Origin: CAYZED01 sp964477445
GTDB taxonomy: Bacteria; Bacillota; Clostridia; Lutisporales; Lutisporaceae
Reading direction: 5' to 3'
DNA: 64,000 bases
Assembly (NCBI GenBank): GCA_964477445.1
Contig: CAYZED010000003.1
Span: 1 to 64,000, forward strand
Shown here: piece by piece, positions 41,132 through 50,267 of the stretch
Numbering within the stretch: position 1 is the stretch's first letter
Layout: each line of letters opens with the position of its first letter
Position numbers and translations under genes: made by a program
Notes under the pieces: model-generated
What the model saw: only the letters and a program-made list of their open reading frames with translations
Database searches by the model: none
What the model was told of the DNA's origin: nothing

Positions 41132-42256
41132 TCATCCCCCTTGAACAACATCAAAAACCGGTATGTTCGGAATGGCTTGTCTCATTCTTTTTAGGAATTC
41201 TTCGCCCTCAAAGTAATATCCCTCAGGCGCTACTGGGTTAATGGTGATTGAAATTATATTTATGCTATCCACAGTTCTAAGATTAAGTCCTAGTCGTTTA
41301 AGAATGAGTAAATCTTTTTTCGTGATAAATATTCTGGTGGGGTCTCGAACTACTACCTTATAGTTATCTTTCGCAGTAGTTAAATTGTCTTTTGCTGACA
41401 GTAAATTATCTTTCGCCAAAGTTAAGTTATCTTTCACCGAAGTGACTAGATCTTTTAACGTTTCACCCGTAGCAGAGCCTGAAAGCACCAGATAAGCTGT
41501 ATCATCATCGATTTCTGATGCCATTTCTTTGCCTGATAAGAGTGATGTGTCTAAATCTAAATATCTAAAGCTGTCGTCTTTGTTGATGATTCCAACTTTC
41601 CCATTTTCGATAATATCTCGAGCAATTTCTCTGGCCTCTATATCTTCAACTGGTTCTATTGAATAAGTCTCGACTATATGAAGTGTCTTATCGATTACCG
41701 TATTCATACTTCTAGATAATGCCGCGCCTGACGCAAGAATAGTTCCTTCCGAAATGTACGGAGCTGCCGAAGAGCGTCTGTCAAGCGAGCCATCAATTAA
41801 AACCAATTCCGCGCCATTTGCTAGCATTTCTTCACACATTAGCCGAATTGAGTTTGATGAGTTTGGTCCAGAAATCTCCACGAATACATCTTCCCTAGCT
41901 TTTGCAAGAATTACTCTGCCCATAGGCGTATTACAGGCAGTGACTTGGAGTATCTCCAATCCCGCCTGATTGTTATTAATCAAATTTTCAACTGTAGTAA
42001 ATATAGTCCCTTTTTTTACAAGAATCGCTGGTTTGTCTGTTTTTGTCAAGATGTCTTTTCTTTCGCCATCTCGACCTGTAGATATAAGGCCTAATGCCAC
42101 TCCAGCTTCATTTGCTTGACTGATAATTTTGTTCAAAGTTACCGTTTTACCGGCATTCTTCGACATTCCGACTATAGATACTATTTTATATTTGGGATAG
42201 ATTTCGTCAAAAATTTTCATTGGTGTTTCTTGTTTCGCTACTATTTCCTGTTTCAT
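41132..42256 (-). CDS. kamB: lysine 5,6-aminomutase reactivase subunit, P-loop protein
   Basis: The 374-residue protein has a P-loop near residues 29-37 (VGMSKNAGKT) and a downstream LVLIDGSLDRRSSAAP that resembles a Walker B/switch region. It is the usual partner of KamC. Its ATG shares one base with the kamA stop (TAATG). A region near residues 275-300 is an in-frame heptad repeat (AKDNLLS, AKDNLTT), a repeat insertion like those in kamC and the PhzF-like gene. Confidence 0.85.
   Translation of the reverse strand: MKQEIVAKQETPMKIFDEIYPKYKIVSIVGMSKNAGKTVTLNKIISQANEAGVALGLISTGRDGERKDILTKTDKPAILVKKGTIFTTVENLINNNQAGLEILQVTACNTPMGRVILAKAREDVFVEISGPNSSNSIRLMCEEMLANGAELVLIDGSLDRRSSAAPYISEGTILASGAALSRSMNTVIDKTLHIVETYSIEPVEDIEAREIARDIIENGKVGIINKDDSFRYLDLDTSLLSGKEMASEIDDDTAYLVLSGSATGETLKDLVTSVKDNLTLAKDNLLSAKDNLTTAKDNYKVVVRDPTRIFITKKDLLILKRLGLNLRTVDSINIISITINPVAPEGYYFEGEEFLKRMRQAIPNIPVFDVVQGG
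41360..41443. repeat. four 21-bp tandem copies inside kamB
   Basis: The unit encodes a seven-residue repeat around KDNLT. Copies differ at several third positions, so the repeat is older than the 36-bp repeat of the PhzF-like gene. Confidence 0.9.
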
Positions 42257-43515
42257 TATGGTTTCCTATTAGTCAAACCTCTTTCTCTTCTTAACAAAAT
42301 TGTGGGTTCAAGCGAAAGATTTTCTCCCTCGATCAAACTTACAACACCACTTAGCTTATCTGATTTTTCACCTTTACATACTGGACAATTACATTTGCCC
42401 TGAATATAGTCAGGTTCCGTGTATGTGGTAATTACCCCTTCGAAGTTTCTGAGAATGACTTTATTCTTTCCTTGAGAAATGACGTATTGAGGCATAACCG
42501 GAATTTTTCCGCCTCCGCCTGGTGCATCTACTACGAAGGTTGGAACAGCATATCCAGAAGTATGACCTCTCAGCCCCTCAATAATTTCTATACCTTTTGA
42601 CACTGTAGTTCTAAAGTGTTCAATTCCATTTGATAAATCACAAATATAAATATAGTAAGGTCTAACTCGAATTTTGACCAAATCATGAACAAGCTGTCTC
42701 ATTATGAAAACGCAATCATTTACTCCTCTTAAAAGAACCGATTGATTTCCTAATGGAACTCCGGAATTCGCTAGCTTTTCACATGCAGCTTTGGACTCAG
42801 GGGTAATTTCTTTGCTATGATTAAAATGTGTATTTATCCAAATCGGATGGTACTTCTTTATCATATCACAAAATTCGTCAGTTATTCTCTGCGGCATTAC
42901 TACAGGCGTTCTTGTACCTATTCTGATTATTTCTACGTGCGGTATTTCTCTCAGTTTCTTAATTATATATTCCAAAGTTTTGTCGGAAACACATAACGCA
43001 TCACCACCAGAGAGCACTACATCTCTTACTTCTGTCGCTTTTCTAATATACTCGATAGAGGCATCTATTCTGTTTGTTTCCATGTTGCAGTCTGACTGAC
43101 CAGCAAATCTTCTTCTCGTACAATGCCTGCAATACATTGAGCATTGATCAGTAATTAGCATAAGAACTCTATTTGGATACCTATGCGTAAGACCTGGAAC
43201 AGGTGAATCTCCATCTTCATGAAGCGGATCATCCATATCTGCATCAGATTTTATTAATTCCATTCCAGTTGGAACTGCCTGTTTTCTAATTGGGCATTCT
43301 GAATCATTTGGATCCATTAATGAGGCATAGTAAGGTGTTATCGCCATCCTTAGAGTTTTTAGACATTCATTTATTCCCACCTCTTCATCAGGGGTTACAT
43401 TAATTACTTTTTTTAAATCTTCAATAGTTGTTATTCTATTTGCAATTTGCCACTGCCAGTCGTTCCATTGAATGTCAGTGACATCTTTCCATAGCTCAAT
43501 TTCATTATATTTTCT
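42256..43515 (-). CDS. kamA: lysine 2,3-aminomutase (radical SAM, PLP)
   Basis: The protein matches clostridial lysine 2,3-aminomutase almost end to end. The radical SAM motif CSMYCRHC falls near residues 125-132, and the PLP lysine in APGGGGKIPVMP near 337, both as in the C. subterminale enzyme. It converts L-lysine to L-beta-lysine, the first step of fermentation. The TTG at 43515 behind GGAGG gives 419 residues (family about 416) and avoids overlap with kdd; ATG codons 11 and 15 codons earlier lack a site. A C-terminal CNCPVCKG probably binds zinc. Confidence 0.96.
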   Translation of the reverse strand, partial: RKYNEIELWKDVTDIQWNDWQWQIANRITTIEDLKKVINVTPDEEVGINECLKTLRMAITPYYASLMDPNDSECPIRKQAVPTGMELIKSDADMDDPLHEDGDSPVPGLTHRYPNRVLMLITDQCSMYCRHCTRRRFAGQSDCNMETNRIDASIEYIRKATEVRDVVLSGGDALCVSDKTLEYIIKKLREIPHVEIIRIGTRTPVVMPQRITDEFCDMIKKYHPIWINTHFNHSKEITPESKAACEKLANSGVPLGNQSVLLRGVNDCVFIMRQLVHDLVKIRVRPYYIYICDLSNGIEHFRTTVSKGIEIIEGLRGHTSGYAVPTFVVDAPGGGGKIPVMPQYVISQGKNKVILRNFEGVITTYTEPDYIQGKCNCPVCKGEKSDKLSGVVSLIEGENLSLEPTILLRRERGLTNRKP

Positions 43516-43540
43516 CAAAACATTCTCCTCCAAAGCTTTC

Positions 43541-44581
43541 TTATGCATAAAGAGTTTCAAACAACTCTCTTATAATTTTGCTCTCTCTAAGTATTTCTAA
43601 GGTTATAGCTGCATGACCTTTTGCATAGCCATTTCCGACTATCATGGTAACGTCACTTCCAACCCCTTCAGCTCCGAGTGCAGCTTTAGTGAAACTGGTC
43701 GCCATCGAGAAGAAATATACCAATCCGCTTGTTTTTGTGGCCAAAATCGAAGCCATTTCTGTATCCTGAATATTTACGCAATTTATTGTGACATCTGCCA
43801 TTTCGCCATTTGTCACTTCAGAAATTTTGTTCATTACGTCAACAGGTCTTGTGGCATCCATAGTAAATAATTCATCACAAAGCCCTAGTTTTCTTAGTCT
43901 CTCTTCTGATTTAGGAGTTCCACAAAGCCCAATTACTTTTCCAGTAACTCCAGCTCTCTTTTTTGCTTCATAACAACAAAGTGTTCCTGATTTTCCACCA
44001 GCACCTATAATTAAAACTATATCCCCTGGCTTAACGAGTTTAGCTGTTTGAGCAGGAGCTCCCGCTACATCTAGAGCTGAAAGCGCAAGTTTTTCTGGCA
44101 TATCTGTTGGGAGTTTGGAATAAATCCCACTCTCAAAAAGTATTGCTTTCCCTTCGATGTCAACTTGATCAATATTTTTTCTGATTTCATTAATTTTATC
44201 AATTCTGAGTGGAGTGAGCGAAAGTGAAACTAGTGTCGCGATTTTGTCCCCTATTTTCAAATCTGTTTTGTCTTCAAGAGCCGGCCCAATCCATTCCACC
44301 GTCCCAATAAGCATTCCGCCAGAGCCAGTTACAGGGTTTCTATGTTTCCCTTGTTTTGCTACTATGTCGAACATAATTTCTCTAATTTTTTCTTCATCTC
44401 CACCAGCTTGTTCCTTAATCTGTGTAAAGCTAGCTGAGTCAACATTTAGAGTCTGAACATTTATACGAATTTCGTTGTCATAAAGTTCATCCATGTTGTT
44501 GTCGATTTTGTTTGCTGGCTGTGGCAAAACACCTAATGGTTCGAGTACTCTGTGTGTTCCGTATTTGCATCCCTTTTTCAT
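43541..44581 (-). CDS. kdd: L-erythro-3,5-diaminohexanoate dehydrogenase
   Basis: The 346-residue protein has an alcohol-dehydrogenase-like Rossmann fold (VLIIGAGGKSGTLCCYEAKKR) and the family-specific N-terminus GCKYGTHRVLEPLGVLPQPA. It oxidatively deaminates 3,5-diaminohexanoate to 3-keto-5-aminohexanoate with NAD(P)+. It is the first gene of the operon. The ATG at 44581 follows GGGGG; a TTG five codons earlier is unlikely. A sigma-54 promoter lies about 50 bp upstream. Confidence 0.95.
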   Translation of the reverse strand: MKKGCKYGTHRVLEPLGVLPQPANKIDNNMDELYDNEIRINVQTLNVDSASFTQIKEQAGGDEEKIREIMFDIVAKQGKHRNPVTGSGGMLIGTVEWIGPALEDKTDLKIGDKIATLVSLSLTPLRIDKINEIRKNIDQVDIEGKAILFESGIYSKLPTDMPEKLALSALDVAGAPAQTAKLVKPGDIVLIIGAGGKSGTLCCYEAKKRAGVTGKVIGLCGTPKSEERLRKLGLCDELFTMDATRPVDVMNKISEVTNGEMADVTINCVNIQDTEMASILATKTSGLVYFFSMATSFTKAALGAEGVGSDVTMIVGNGYAKGHAAITLEILRESKIIRELFETLYA

Positions 44582-44628
44582 GTCTTTTTCCCCCAAAATT
44601 AAAATATTTTATTGCCATATTGTATTAT

Positions 44629-44644
44629 TGCAAAACTCATGCCA
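44629..44644 (-). promoter_or_regulatory. sigma-54 promoter of the kam operon
   Basis: TGGCATGAGTTTTGCA on the minus strand matches the sigma-54 consensus TGGCAC-N5-TTGCA with GG and GC at correct spacing. It lies about 50 bp upstream of kdd, and the activator gene is immediately upstream. Confidence 0.85.
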
Positions 44645-44700
44645 CATTGGAAAAGCGTTGATATGACTTGTTCTCACAGCATTTCAATCAAAATTAATCA

Positions 44701-44735
44701 CAAAAAAATAAAAAGAGCAATAAAAATTGCTCAAT
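44701..44735 (-). terminator. Rho-independent terminator after the sigma-54 activator gene
   Basis: GAGCAAT / ATTGCTC stem with a four-base loop followed on the minus strand by TTTTTATTTTTT. It separates the activator transcript from the kam promoter. Confidence 0.85.
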
Positions 44736-44764
44736 TTTCGGCACTGAATATTATAATTCTCTAT

Positions 44765-46210
44765 TTACATTAAGTTATATTTACCCATTTTGTATTGAAG
44801 TGTCTGTCGTGGAATGTCCAAAAAGTCAGCTGATTTAGTGATGTTATTGCCACATGCTTTGAGTGCCTTTATTATCATTTCTCTCTCGATTTTTTCAACC
44901 TCTTCGTTTAGTGACTTTGTTTTTGGCACTGAAATTTTTGAGAAATCTCGCATAAAAGTTTCTGAAAGATAATATGGTAAATTTTCTTTTTCAATTATTT
45001 CGCCATCTGAAATATTCATCGCACCTTCGATTGCATGTTCAAGTTCTCGAATATTTCCAGGCCATCTATAGCCTTTAAAAAATTTCATAACCTCATTTGA
45101 AGCTTTTTTTATTTTTTTCTTCAGCTTTTCATTATATTTTGATATAAAATACTTAACCAAAGTCTCAATATCATCCGTTTTTTCACTAAGCGCCGGTATT
45201 TTTAACGAGATTACACTTAATCTATAAAACAAATCTTCTCTGATAATTTTTTCTTCAAGTGCTTTTAGTGGATCTACATTAAGAGCAGTGATTATTCTTA
45301 CATCCACATGTGTCTCTTTTATATCTCCAACTCGTCTGACATTACCATCCTGAATAACTCTAAGAAGTTTAGCCTGTAAATTATTTGACATCGAATTTAG
45401 TTCATCCAAAAAAAGGGTTCCACCATCAGCAAGTTCGAAAAGACCTGGCCTGTTTTCTGCTCCCGTAAAACTTCCTTTAACAGTTCCAAACAAAATGCTC
45501 TCAAGAAGTGTTTCGGGTAGTGCTGCACAATTTTGGGCAATAAATGTTTCTTCCCTTCTATTGCTTGCATTGTGAATTGCATGAACTAATAATTCCTTAC
45601 CCGTCCCAGTTTCTCCATAAATCATTATGGGAGAAGGCGAAGAAGCAACTGCTAGTGCATCCTTTTTTAGTTTTAACATTGACTCTGAAGTACCAATGAT
45701 ATCTGCAAAATTATATTTTGCTAAGCTTTTTTCAATTCTAATACCGTCCTGTGAAAGATTATTATTTCCTCCCATCTTATTATTCTTAAGTGTTTTATTA
45801 TCTTTCAATAATTTTTCTTGTAGTTCCACAACCCGCTGCGAAAGCTTTTTCATCTCTGTAATATCACGACTAATTTCCATTACAGCAATTAGTTTTTTCC
45901 CTTTTCTAATAGGAATTGTCGAGTTTATCGTAGTAATTTCAATGCCTAAATAGTTTTTGAATATTTGTTGATAGTTCATAATAGGCTCACCGGTTCTCAA
46001 AACCCTAAGAATTGTACTGCTTTTTTCAGTGAGTGAAGGATATATTTCTAGAATATGCCTACCAAGCGCAGATTCTGGATGTATATTATCAAGGTCTGCC
46101 GTAAACTTATTATAATAGATTATTTCTCCACTAGAATCAATTATCTGAATACCTTGATCAATGTTATCAAGGACATATTCAATGTTTTCTCTAAAAATAT
46201 TCCCTAGCAT
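44765..46210 (-). CDS. sigma-54-dependent transcriptional activator with PAS domain
   Basis: The 481-residue protein has an N-terminal PAS domain (about 8-115, GIQIIDSSGEIIYYNKF), the AAA+ activator domain (about 165-400) with Walker A GETGTGKE, a GSFTGA loop (variant of the usual GAFTGA), Walker B GGTLFLDEL and R-finger region, and a Fis-type HTH at the C-terminus (ITKSADFLDIPRQTLQYKM). GGAGGG precedes the ATG. It probably senses lysine or an energy signal through PAS and drives the kam operon from the promoter at 44629-44644. Confidence 0.92.
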   Translation of the reverse strand: MLGNIFRENIEYVLDNIDQGIQIIDSSGEIIYYNKFTADLDNIHPESALGRHILEIYPSLTEKSSTILRVLRTGEPIMNYQQIFKNYLGIEITTINSTIPIRKGKKLIAVMEISRDITEMKKLSQRVVELQEKLLKDNKTLKNNKMGGNNNLSQDGIRIEKSLAKYNFADIIGTSESMLKLKKDALAVASSPSPIMIYGETGTGKELLVHAIHNASNRREETFIAQNCAALPETLLESILFGTVKGSFTGAENRPGLFELADGGTLFLDELNSMSNNLQAKLLRVIQDGNVRRVGDIKETHVDVRIITALNVDPLKALEEKIIREDLFYRLSVISLKIPALSEKTDDIETLVKYFISKYNEKLKKKIKKASNEVMKFFKGYRWPGNIRELEHAIEGAMNISDGEIIEKENLPYYLSETFMRDFSKISVPKTKSLNEEVEKIEREMIIKALKACGNNITKSADFLDIPRQTLQYKMGKYNLM

Positions 46211-46293
46211 TTGTACCCTCCTTTGTAGCTTCTCCGCCGAATATTCAGCACTAGGTTAATTGTATCATATACTAATTACTTTGAAAATCATGT

Positions 46294-46740
46294 CTAGCAT
46301 TCTTTCATAAATCTATACATTATCTCCATAGTTGTTTTTTGAGTAGGATTATGGTCAATCTCAAGATCGTATTCCAACAAAATCGTCCCACCTTCTGGGT
46401 TTATATTATGAGCCGCTTTGTTTGTTTTTGTTAGCATTTCAAAATCACCGTAAGGCGTTCCATATACTGATAAAAAAGATTCGCCTTCAATAAATTCCAT
46501 TCTGCTATTAATTTCACCATTCCTATTTAGGGTTAGTTTGTTACCTTCCATTTTTATCGTCGTTTTGCTTCCAGCCATTCCAGACACATCTGTTTCATCA
46601 TATACTAAATATGTAATATTTTCTGATTCTCCAAAAATTCCTTCAGTCGTTAAACAGAATTCTTGCCTTTCATTATCAGAATCAATTATAAGTGACTTAA
46701 TTGTTAAGATAACTGGTTTTAGTTTGCTAATTTTTTTCAC
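46294..46740 (-). CDS. DUF1934 (YwiB-like, calycin fold) protein
   Basis: The 148-residue protein has the DUF1934 pattern: KSLIIDSDNERQEFCLTTEG, YDETDVSGMAGSKTTIKME, LNRNGEINSRMEFIEG and a final LEYDLEIDHN strand. It is a small calycin-like barrel of unknown function found across Bacillota. The open frame begins at GTG, directly against an AAGGGG. That site is better spaced for the ATT codon three codons later, so the exact start is uncertain. Confidence 0.78.
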   Translation of the reverse strand: MKKISKLKPVILTIKSLIIDSDNERQEFCLTTEGIFGESENITYLVYDETDVSGMAGSKTTIKMEGNKLTLNRNGEINSRMEFIEGESFLSVYGTPYGDFEMLTKTNKAAHNINPEGGTILLEYDLEIDHNPTQKTTMEIMYRFMKEC

Positions 46741-46752
46741 CCCTTAAACTAT

Positions 46753-46781
46753 TAAAAAGTGTGCCGAAATTCGACACACTT
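46753..46781 (-). terminator. Rho-independent terminator after cheV
   Basis: AAGTGTG / CACACTT stem followed on the minus strand by TTTTTAAT. It lies between cheV and the DUF1934 gene. Confidence 0.7.
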
Positions 46782-46808
46782 AAACATTTTTATTTTACTA
46801 AATTTAAA

Positions 46809-47729
46809 CTACTGAATATTACCTGTTAATTTATCGATTAATCCAACCAAATTTCCGATTTCCGGTTTAGTAATTTGGGCATCTGCACCTAGTGCTTCGC
46901 CCTTTCTACGCATGTCTTCATTAATTAGTGAAGAGAAAATAATAACTGGAATTTCAGAAAGAATTTCATCTTCTTTAACCATCTTCGTAAGTCTATGCCC
47001 ATCCATCTGAGGCATTTCAATATCCGTAATTATGCATGCGAGTTTTTCTTTTATTTTTCTACCTTTTTCATTCTTAAATGACTCTATTTTATTCCAAGCT
47101 TCCAAACCGTTAGCACACATGGTAATGTTAGTATAGCCTGCTCTGGTAAGTGCATCATAAATCATTCTTTCAAGTAGTTCTGAATCTTCAGCCACGAGTA
47201 TCGGTTTATCACTTCTTGTTCGAACACCCATCTTATCGATTTCTGCCATTTTGATTCCAACTTGAGGAGCAATATCTGACATGATTTTTTCGAAATCGAG
47301 AATTATAATAAGTTTTCCTTCTATTTTAACTATACCCGTAGCCAAACCTTCTTGCCCGCCGTATATAGTATTATCTGGTTTCTCAATATCAGTCCAACTG
47401 ATTCTATGTATACCTTCAACAGTATGAACCTGAAAAGCTGAATGAAGCTTATTAAAATTAGTGATAATAAACAAGTTCTTGGTTTCATCTTCGGATGTTG
47501 GTAAATTTAAATACTTTGGCAAATCTATTACGGTCATTACCATTTCTCTTGGCTTAAAAATCCCCTTAATGCACGGATGTGAATTAGGAACCTTCGTAAC
47601 TTTAGTAAATGGCATAATTTCTCTTACTTTCGCCACATTTATACCAAATGTATTTTCCCCAACTGTAAATTCCACGATTTCTAATTCATTAGTTCCGCTC
47701 TCGAGAAGTATGCCCTTATTCTTTTCCAT
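46809..47729 (-). CDS. cheV: CheV-type chemotaxis coupling protein
   Basis: The 306-residue protein has an N-terminal CheW domain (about 14-160; VGENTFGINVAKVREIM, VTKVPNSHPCIKGIF) and a C-terminal receiver domain (about 180-300) with the phosphoacceptor in IITDIEMPQMDGH and conserved Lys in DAQITKPE. CheV couples receptors to CheA and adapts by phosphorylation. GAGGGGGC precedes the ATG. No other chemotaxis genes are in the window. Confidence 0.88.
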   Translation of the reverse strand: MEKNKGILLESGTNELEIVEFTVGENTFGINVAKVREIMPFTKVTKVPNSHPCIKGIFKPREMVMTVIDLPKYLNLPTSEDETKNLFIITNFNKLHSAFQVHTVEGIHRISWTDIEKPDNTIYGGQEGLATGIVKIEGKLIIILDFEKIMSDIAPQVGIKMAEIDKMGVRTRSDKPILVAEDSELLERMIYDALTRAGYTNITMCANGLEAWNKIESFKNEKGRKIKEKLACIITDIEMPQMDGHRLTKMVKEDEILSEIPVIIFSSLINEDMRRKGEALGADAQITKPEIGNLVGLIDKLTGNIQ

Positions 47730-47775
47730 ATAAATTGCCCCCTCGTTGAAAATTTTCGTATTTCATTCATCTTTA

Positions 47776-48825
47776 TTATATCAAAAGTAATTGAAGAATT
47801 TCATCACTTTCTGCTTTTGCAGAAATATATTTTTCATTTTCATGGTTTTCGCTCTCTAATTCATCAGTAGCATTGTTTCTTCTCTCTTCGGAGAATCTAT
47901 AATACTTAACTAATACGGATTCTTTTTCGCGATCTTTGCTATATCTAACAGTTACTCTAGCTGCAAATTCAATTTCTTCATCAGTCAAAGCTCTTTTATT
48001 CTTAGCAATCGCAACAATCGTAGATCCATTACATTCCGCTGTGTTAAAAACATAATCCCCTTCAGCAAGCAAATTCATCAAAACATCATATTCATCTTTA
48101 TCGCGAGTGCTTATAAGTTTAAGTTCACTATTCAATATAATATGTCGACCAACCTTCAAAAGTTCGACTAATCTAAGATCGATATCTTTAACGTCCTCAG
48201 CTCCATCAGCGTATAGATTCTTTAATCTTCTGGCAAAATTCGGCTCCGTCAAACAACATCCTCCAGCGGGAGAAGGGTATTCTTTAATCCCGTATTGTTT
48301 AGCTAGTTCCATCTGTGGTTTTCTGCTTCTGCCGGAAATACCAAGAAGTTTTTCTCTATCAACCAAGCCCGAAAGCTCCATTTCTGTGGGTTGCAGCCTT
48401 TTTGCACAAAGAGGTCTGAGAATCTTTTTTTCGAAACCCGATTCTTTTTTTACTACATCGAGTGCTCTAATGTTTTGGGACATAGGTCTTTGGTTCAAAA
48501 CCTCTCCCGTAATAATAAAATCTGCGTTCAGTTCTTCCAAAATGCTCCCCGCGTGTCGCATCATCATAGCGTGACAATCGATACAAGGATTCATGTTTTT
48601 TCCATAACCGTATTTTGGATTCTTTGTCATATCTAAATGCTCTTCTGTGAAATCTATTACTTTAAGATCTAGCCCAACTTGTTTTGTCATTCTTTCAGCG
48701 TTCTCGCTGGAGAAAAATGCTGATTTAAAGCAAATTGCTAAAACGTCTATTCCCAGTTCTTTTATTACCAATGCCGCCAGAATACTGTCAAGTCCTCCGG
48801 AAACCATCGCCAAAGCTTTTGTCAT
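47776..48825 (-). CDS. PP-loop ATPase, ThiI/MnmA-like tRNA-thiolation type
   Basis: The 349-residue protein begins with the PP-loop (MVSGGLDSILAALVI) that adenylates substrates. It contains paired Cys motifs NPCIDCHAMMM and AGGCCLTEPNF, and a GEVLNQRPMSQN segment. These features place it with ThiI- and MnmA-like tRNA sulfur-transfer proteins that use an iron-sulfur or persulfide Cys. The C-terminal 100 residues are a separate domain of unknown role. The exact substrate is not determined. Confidence 0.68.
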   Translation of the reverse strand: MTKALAMVSGGLDSILAALVIKELGIDVLAICFKSAFFSSENAERMTKQVGLDLKVIDFTEEHLDMTKNPKYGYGKNMNPCIDCHAMMMRHAGSILEELNADFIITGEVLNQRPMSQNIRALDVVKKESGFEKKILRPLCAKRLQPTEMELSGLVDREKLLGISGRSRKPQMELAKQYGIKEYPSPAGGCCLTEPNFARRLKNLYADGAEDVKDIDLRLVELLKVGRHIILNSELKLISTRDKDEYDVLMNLLAEGDYVFNTAECNGSTIVAIAKNKRALTDEEIEFAARVTVRYSKDREKESVLVKYYRFSEERRNNATDELESENHENEKYISAKAESDEILQLLLI

Positions 48826-48927
48826 TATTATTTTTTCCCTCCGACCTAATACAGATATACATTCATTATATAATATTATTATTTTTCTGTCAGCTACTAC
48901 TATTTTGATACGAATTTTTTACCTCTA

Positions 48928-49977
48928 TTAGCTATATTTATCTCTTTCAATCGCTAATTCTATAAGTCTTTCGATTATCTCAGGATAGCTCATTCCACTT
49001 GCATTCCAAAGCTTCGGATACATACTTATTCTCGTAAACCCAGGAATTGTGTTAATTTCATTTATTAAAATATCTCCATTTTTTTTATTCAAAAAGAAAT
49101 CCACGCGCGCCATTCCAGATGCTCCAATTGCCTTATATGCTACTATTGCGGCTTTTTTAATTTTGTCAGAAATCTTTTCTTCAAGTGGTGCAGGAATAAG
49201 AAGCGCTGAATTATCTCCGTCAAAATACTTTGATTCATAATCATAAAACTCATGGCTTGGAAGTATCTCTCCTACTTCAGAAGTAATCGGTTCGTCGTTA
49301 CCCAAAACCGAAACTTCCAGTTCTCTGCAGTCAATTCCTTCTTCTATTATTATTTTTCTATCATATTTTATGGCATTAATTAGCCCTGTTCTTGCTTCTT
49401 CTAAATTATGAGCTTTTGTTATTCCAACACTAGATCCCATATTTACTGGCTTAATGAAAATAGGAAAGTATAAACTAGTTGAAATAATTGATAGTACATT
49501 ATCAATATCATCTAATATTTCTTTTTTTGTTGCTGTAATATATGATCCTGTGTTTAATCCACCATAAATAAAAAGCCTTTTAGCGATATCCTTATCCATA
49601 CCTATTGCAGATGAAATTACATCACTCCCAACGTACGGAATTCCTAGCCATTCTAGCATGCCCTGAATTTTTCCATCTTCTCCGAATGGTCCGTGAAGAA
49701 CAGGAAATGCGACATCTATTTTATTGCAGTCTTCAGGAAAAATGTTACTAAATGCTTCAACGTAATTTTCCCAATTGCCATTTATTATTTCCTCGACCGG
49801 CCCATTATATTCGGCAAATTTTCCTTCTTTGTTTATACCAACCATTATTATGTCAAATTTTTCTTTATCAATAGCGTTAATAACGTTTGTCGCAGACATA
49901 AGCGAAACTTCGTGTTCACCTGATTTTCCCCCAAATAAAACGCATAGTCTAAGCTTTTTACCTTTTAAATCTAACAT
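48928..49977 (-). CDS. ddl: D-alanine--D-alanine ligase
   Basis: The 349-residue protein has the ATP-grasp ligase pattern: VLFGGKSGEHEVSLMSA, FPVLHGPFGEDG, IKPVNMGSSVGI, MARVDFFL and INEINTIPGFT. It joins two D-Ala for peptidoglycan precursors. The ATG at 49977 is preferred because GGAGG lies six bases before it. It has Ddl length and stands alone here. Confidence 0.95.
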   Translation of the reverse strand: MLDLKGKKLRLCVLFGGKSGEHEVSLMSATNVINAIDKEKFDIIMVGINKEGKFAEYNGPVEEIINGNWENYVEAFSNIFPEDCNKIDVAFPVLHGPFGEDGKIQGMLEWLGIPYVGSDVISSAIGMDKDIAKRLFIYGGLNTGSYITATKKEILDDIDNVLSIISTSLYFPIFIKPVNMGSSVGITKAHNLEEARTGLINAIKYDRKIIIEEGIDCRELEVSVLGNDEPITSEVGEILPSHEFYDYESKYFDGDNSALLIPAPLEEKISDKIKKAAIVAYKAIGASGMARVDFFLNKKNGDILINEINTIPGFTRISMYPKLWNASGMSYPEIIERLIELAIERDKYS

Positions 49978-50267
49978 ATTTATCCTCCGTATCAAATTGA
50001 TCTATTTTTTCTTATATAGAACTATCTCTACCTATTTAATAGATTTTAACCTTATAGGAAGAATTATTCAATCTAAATAGTGTTTGAAACTATTCAGGAT
50101 ATGCTTAAAGCGAGCCATTACGCTTCATTTCGACAGCGTAAATTCGTATTTTTCGAAACGATAATAATCTTTTCTTATTTATATGTCAATTAAAATCAAT
50201 ATATTCTGATTTTTATTGACATATAAATTTGATAGTGCTATGATTTTCTCATCTGGAGGTGTTGCAA

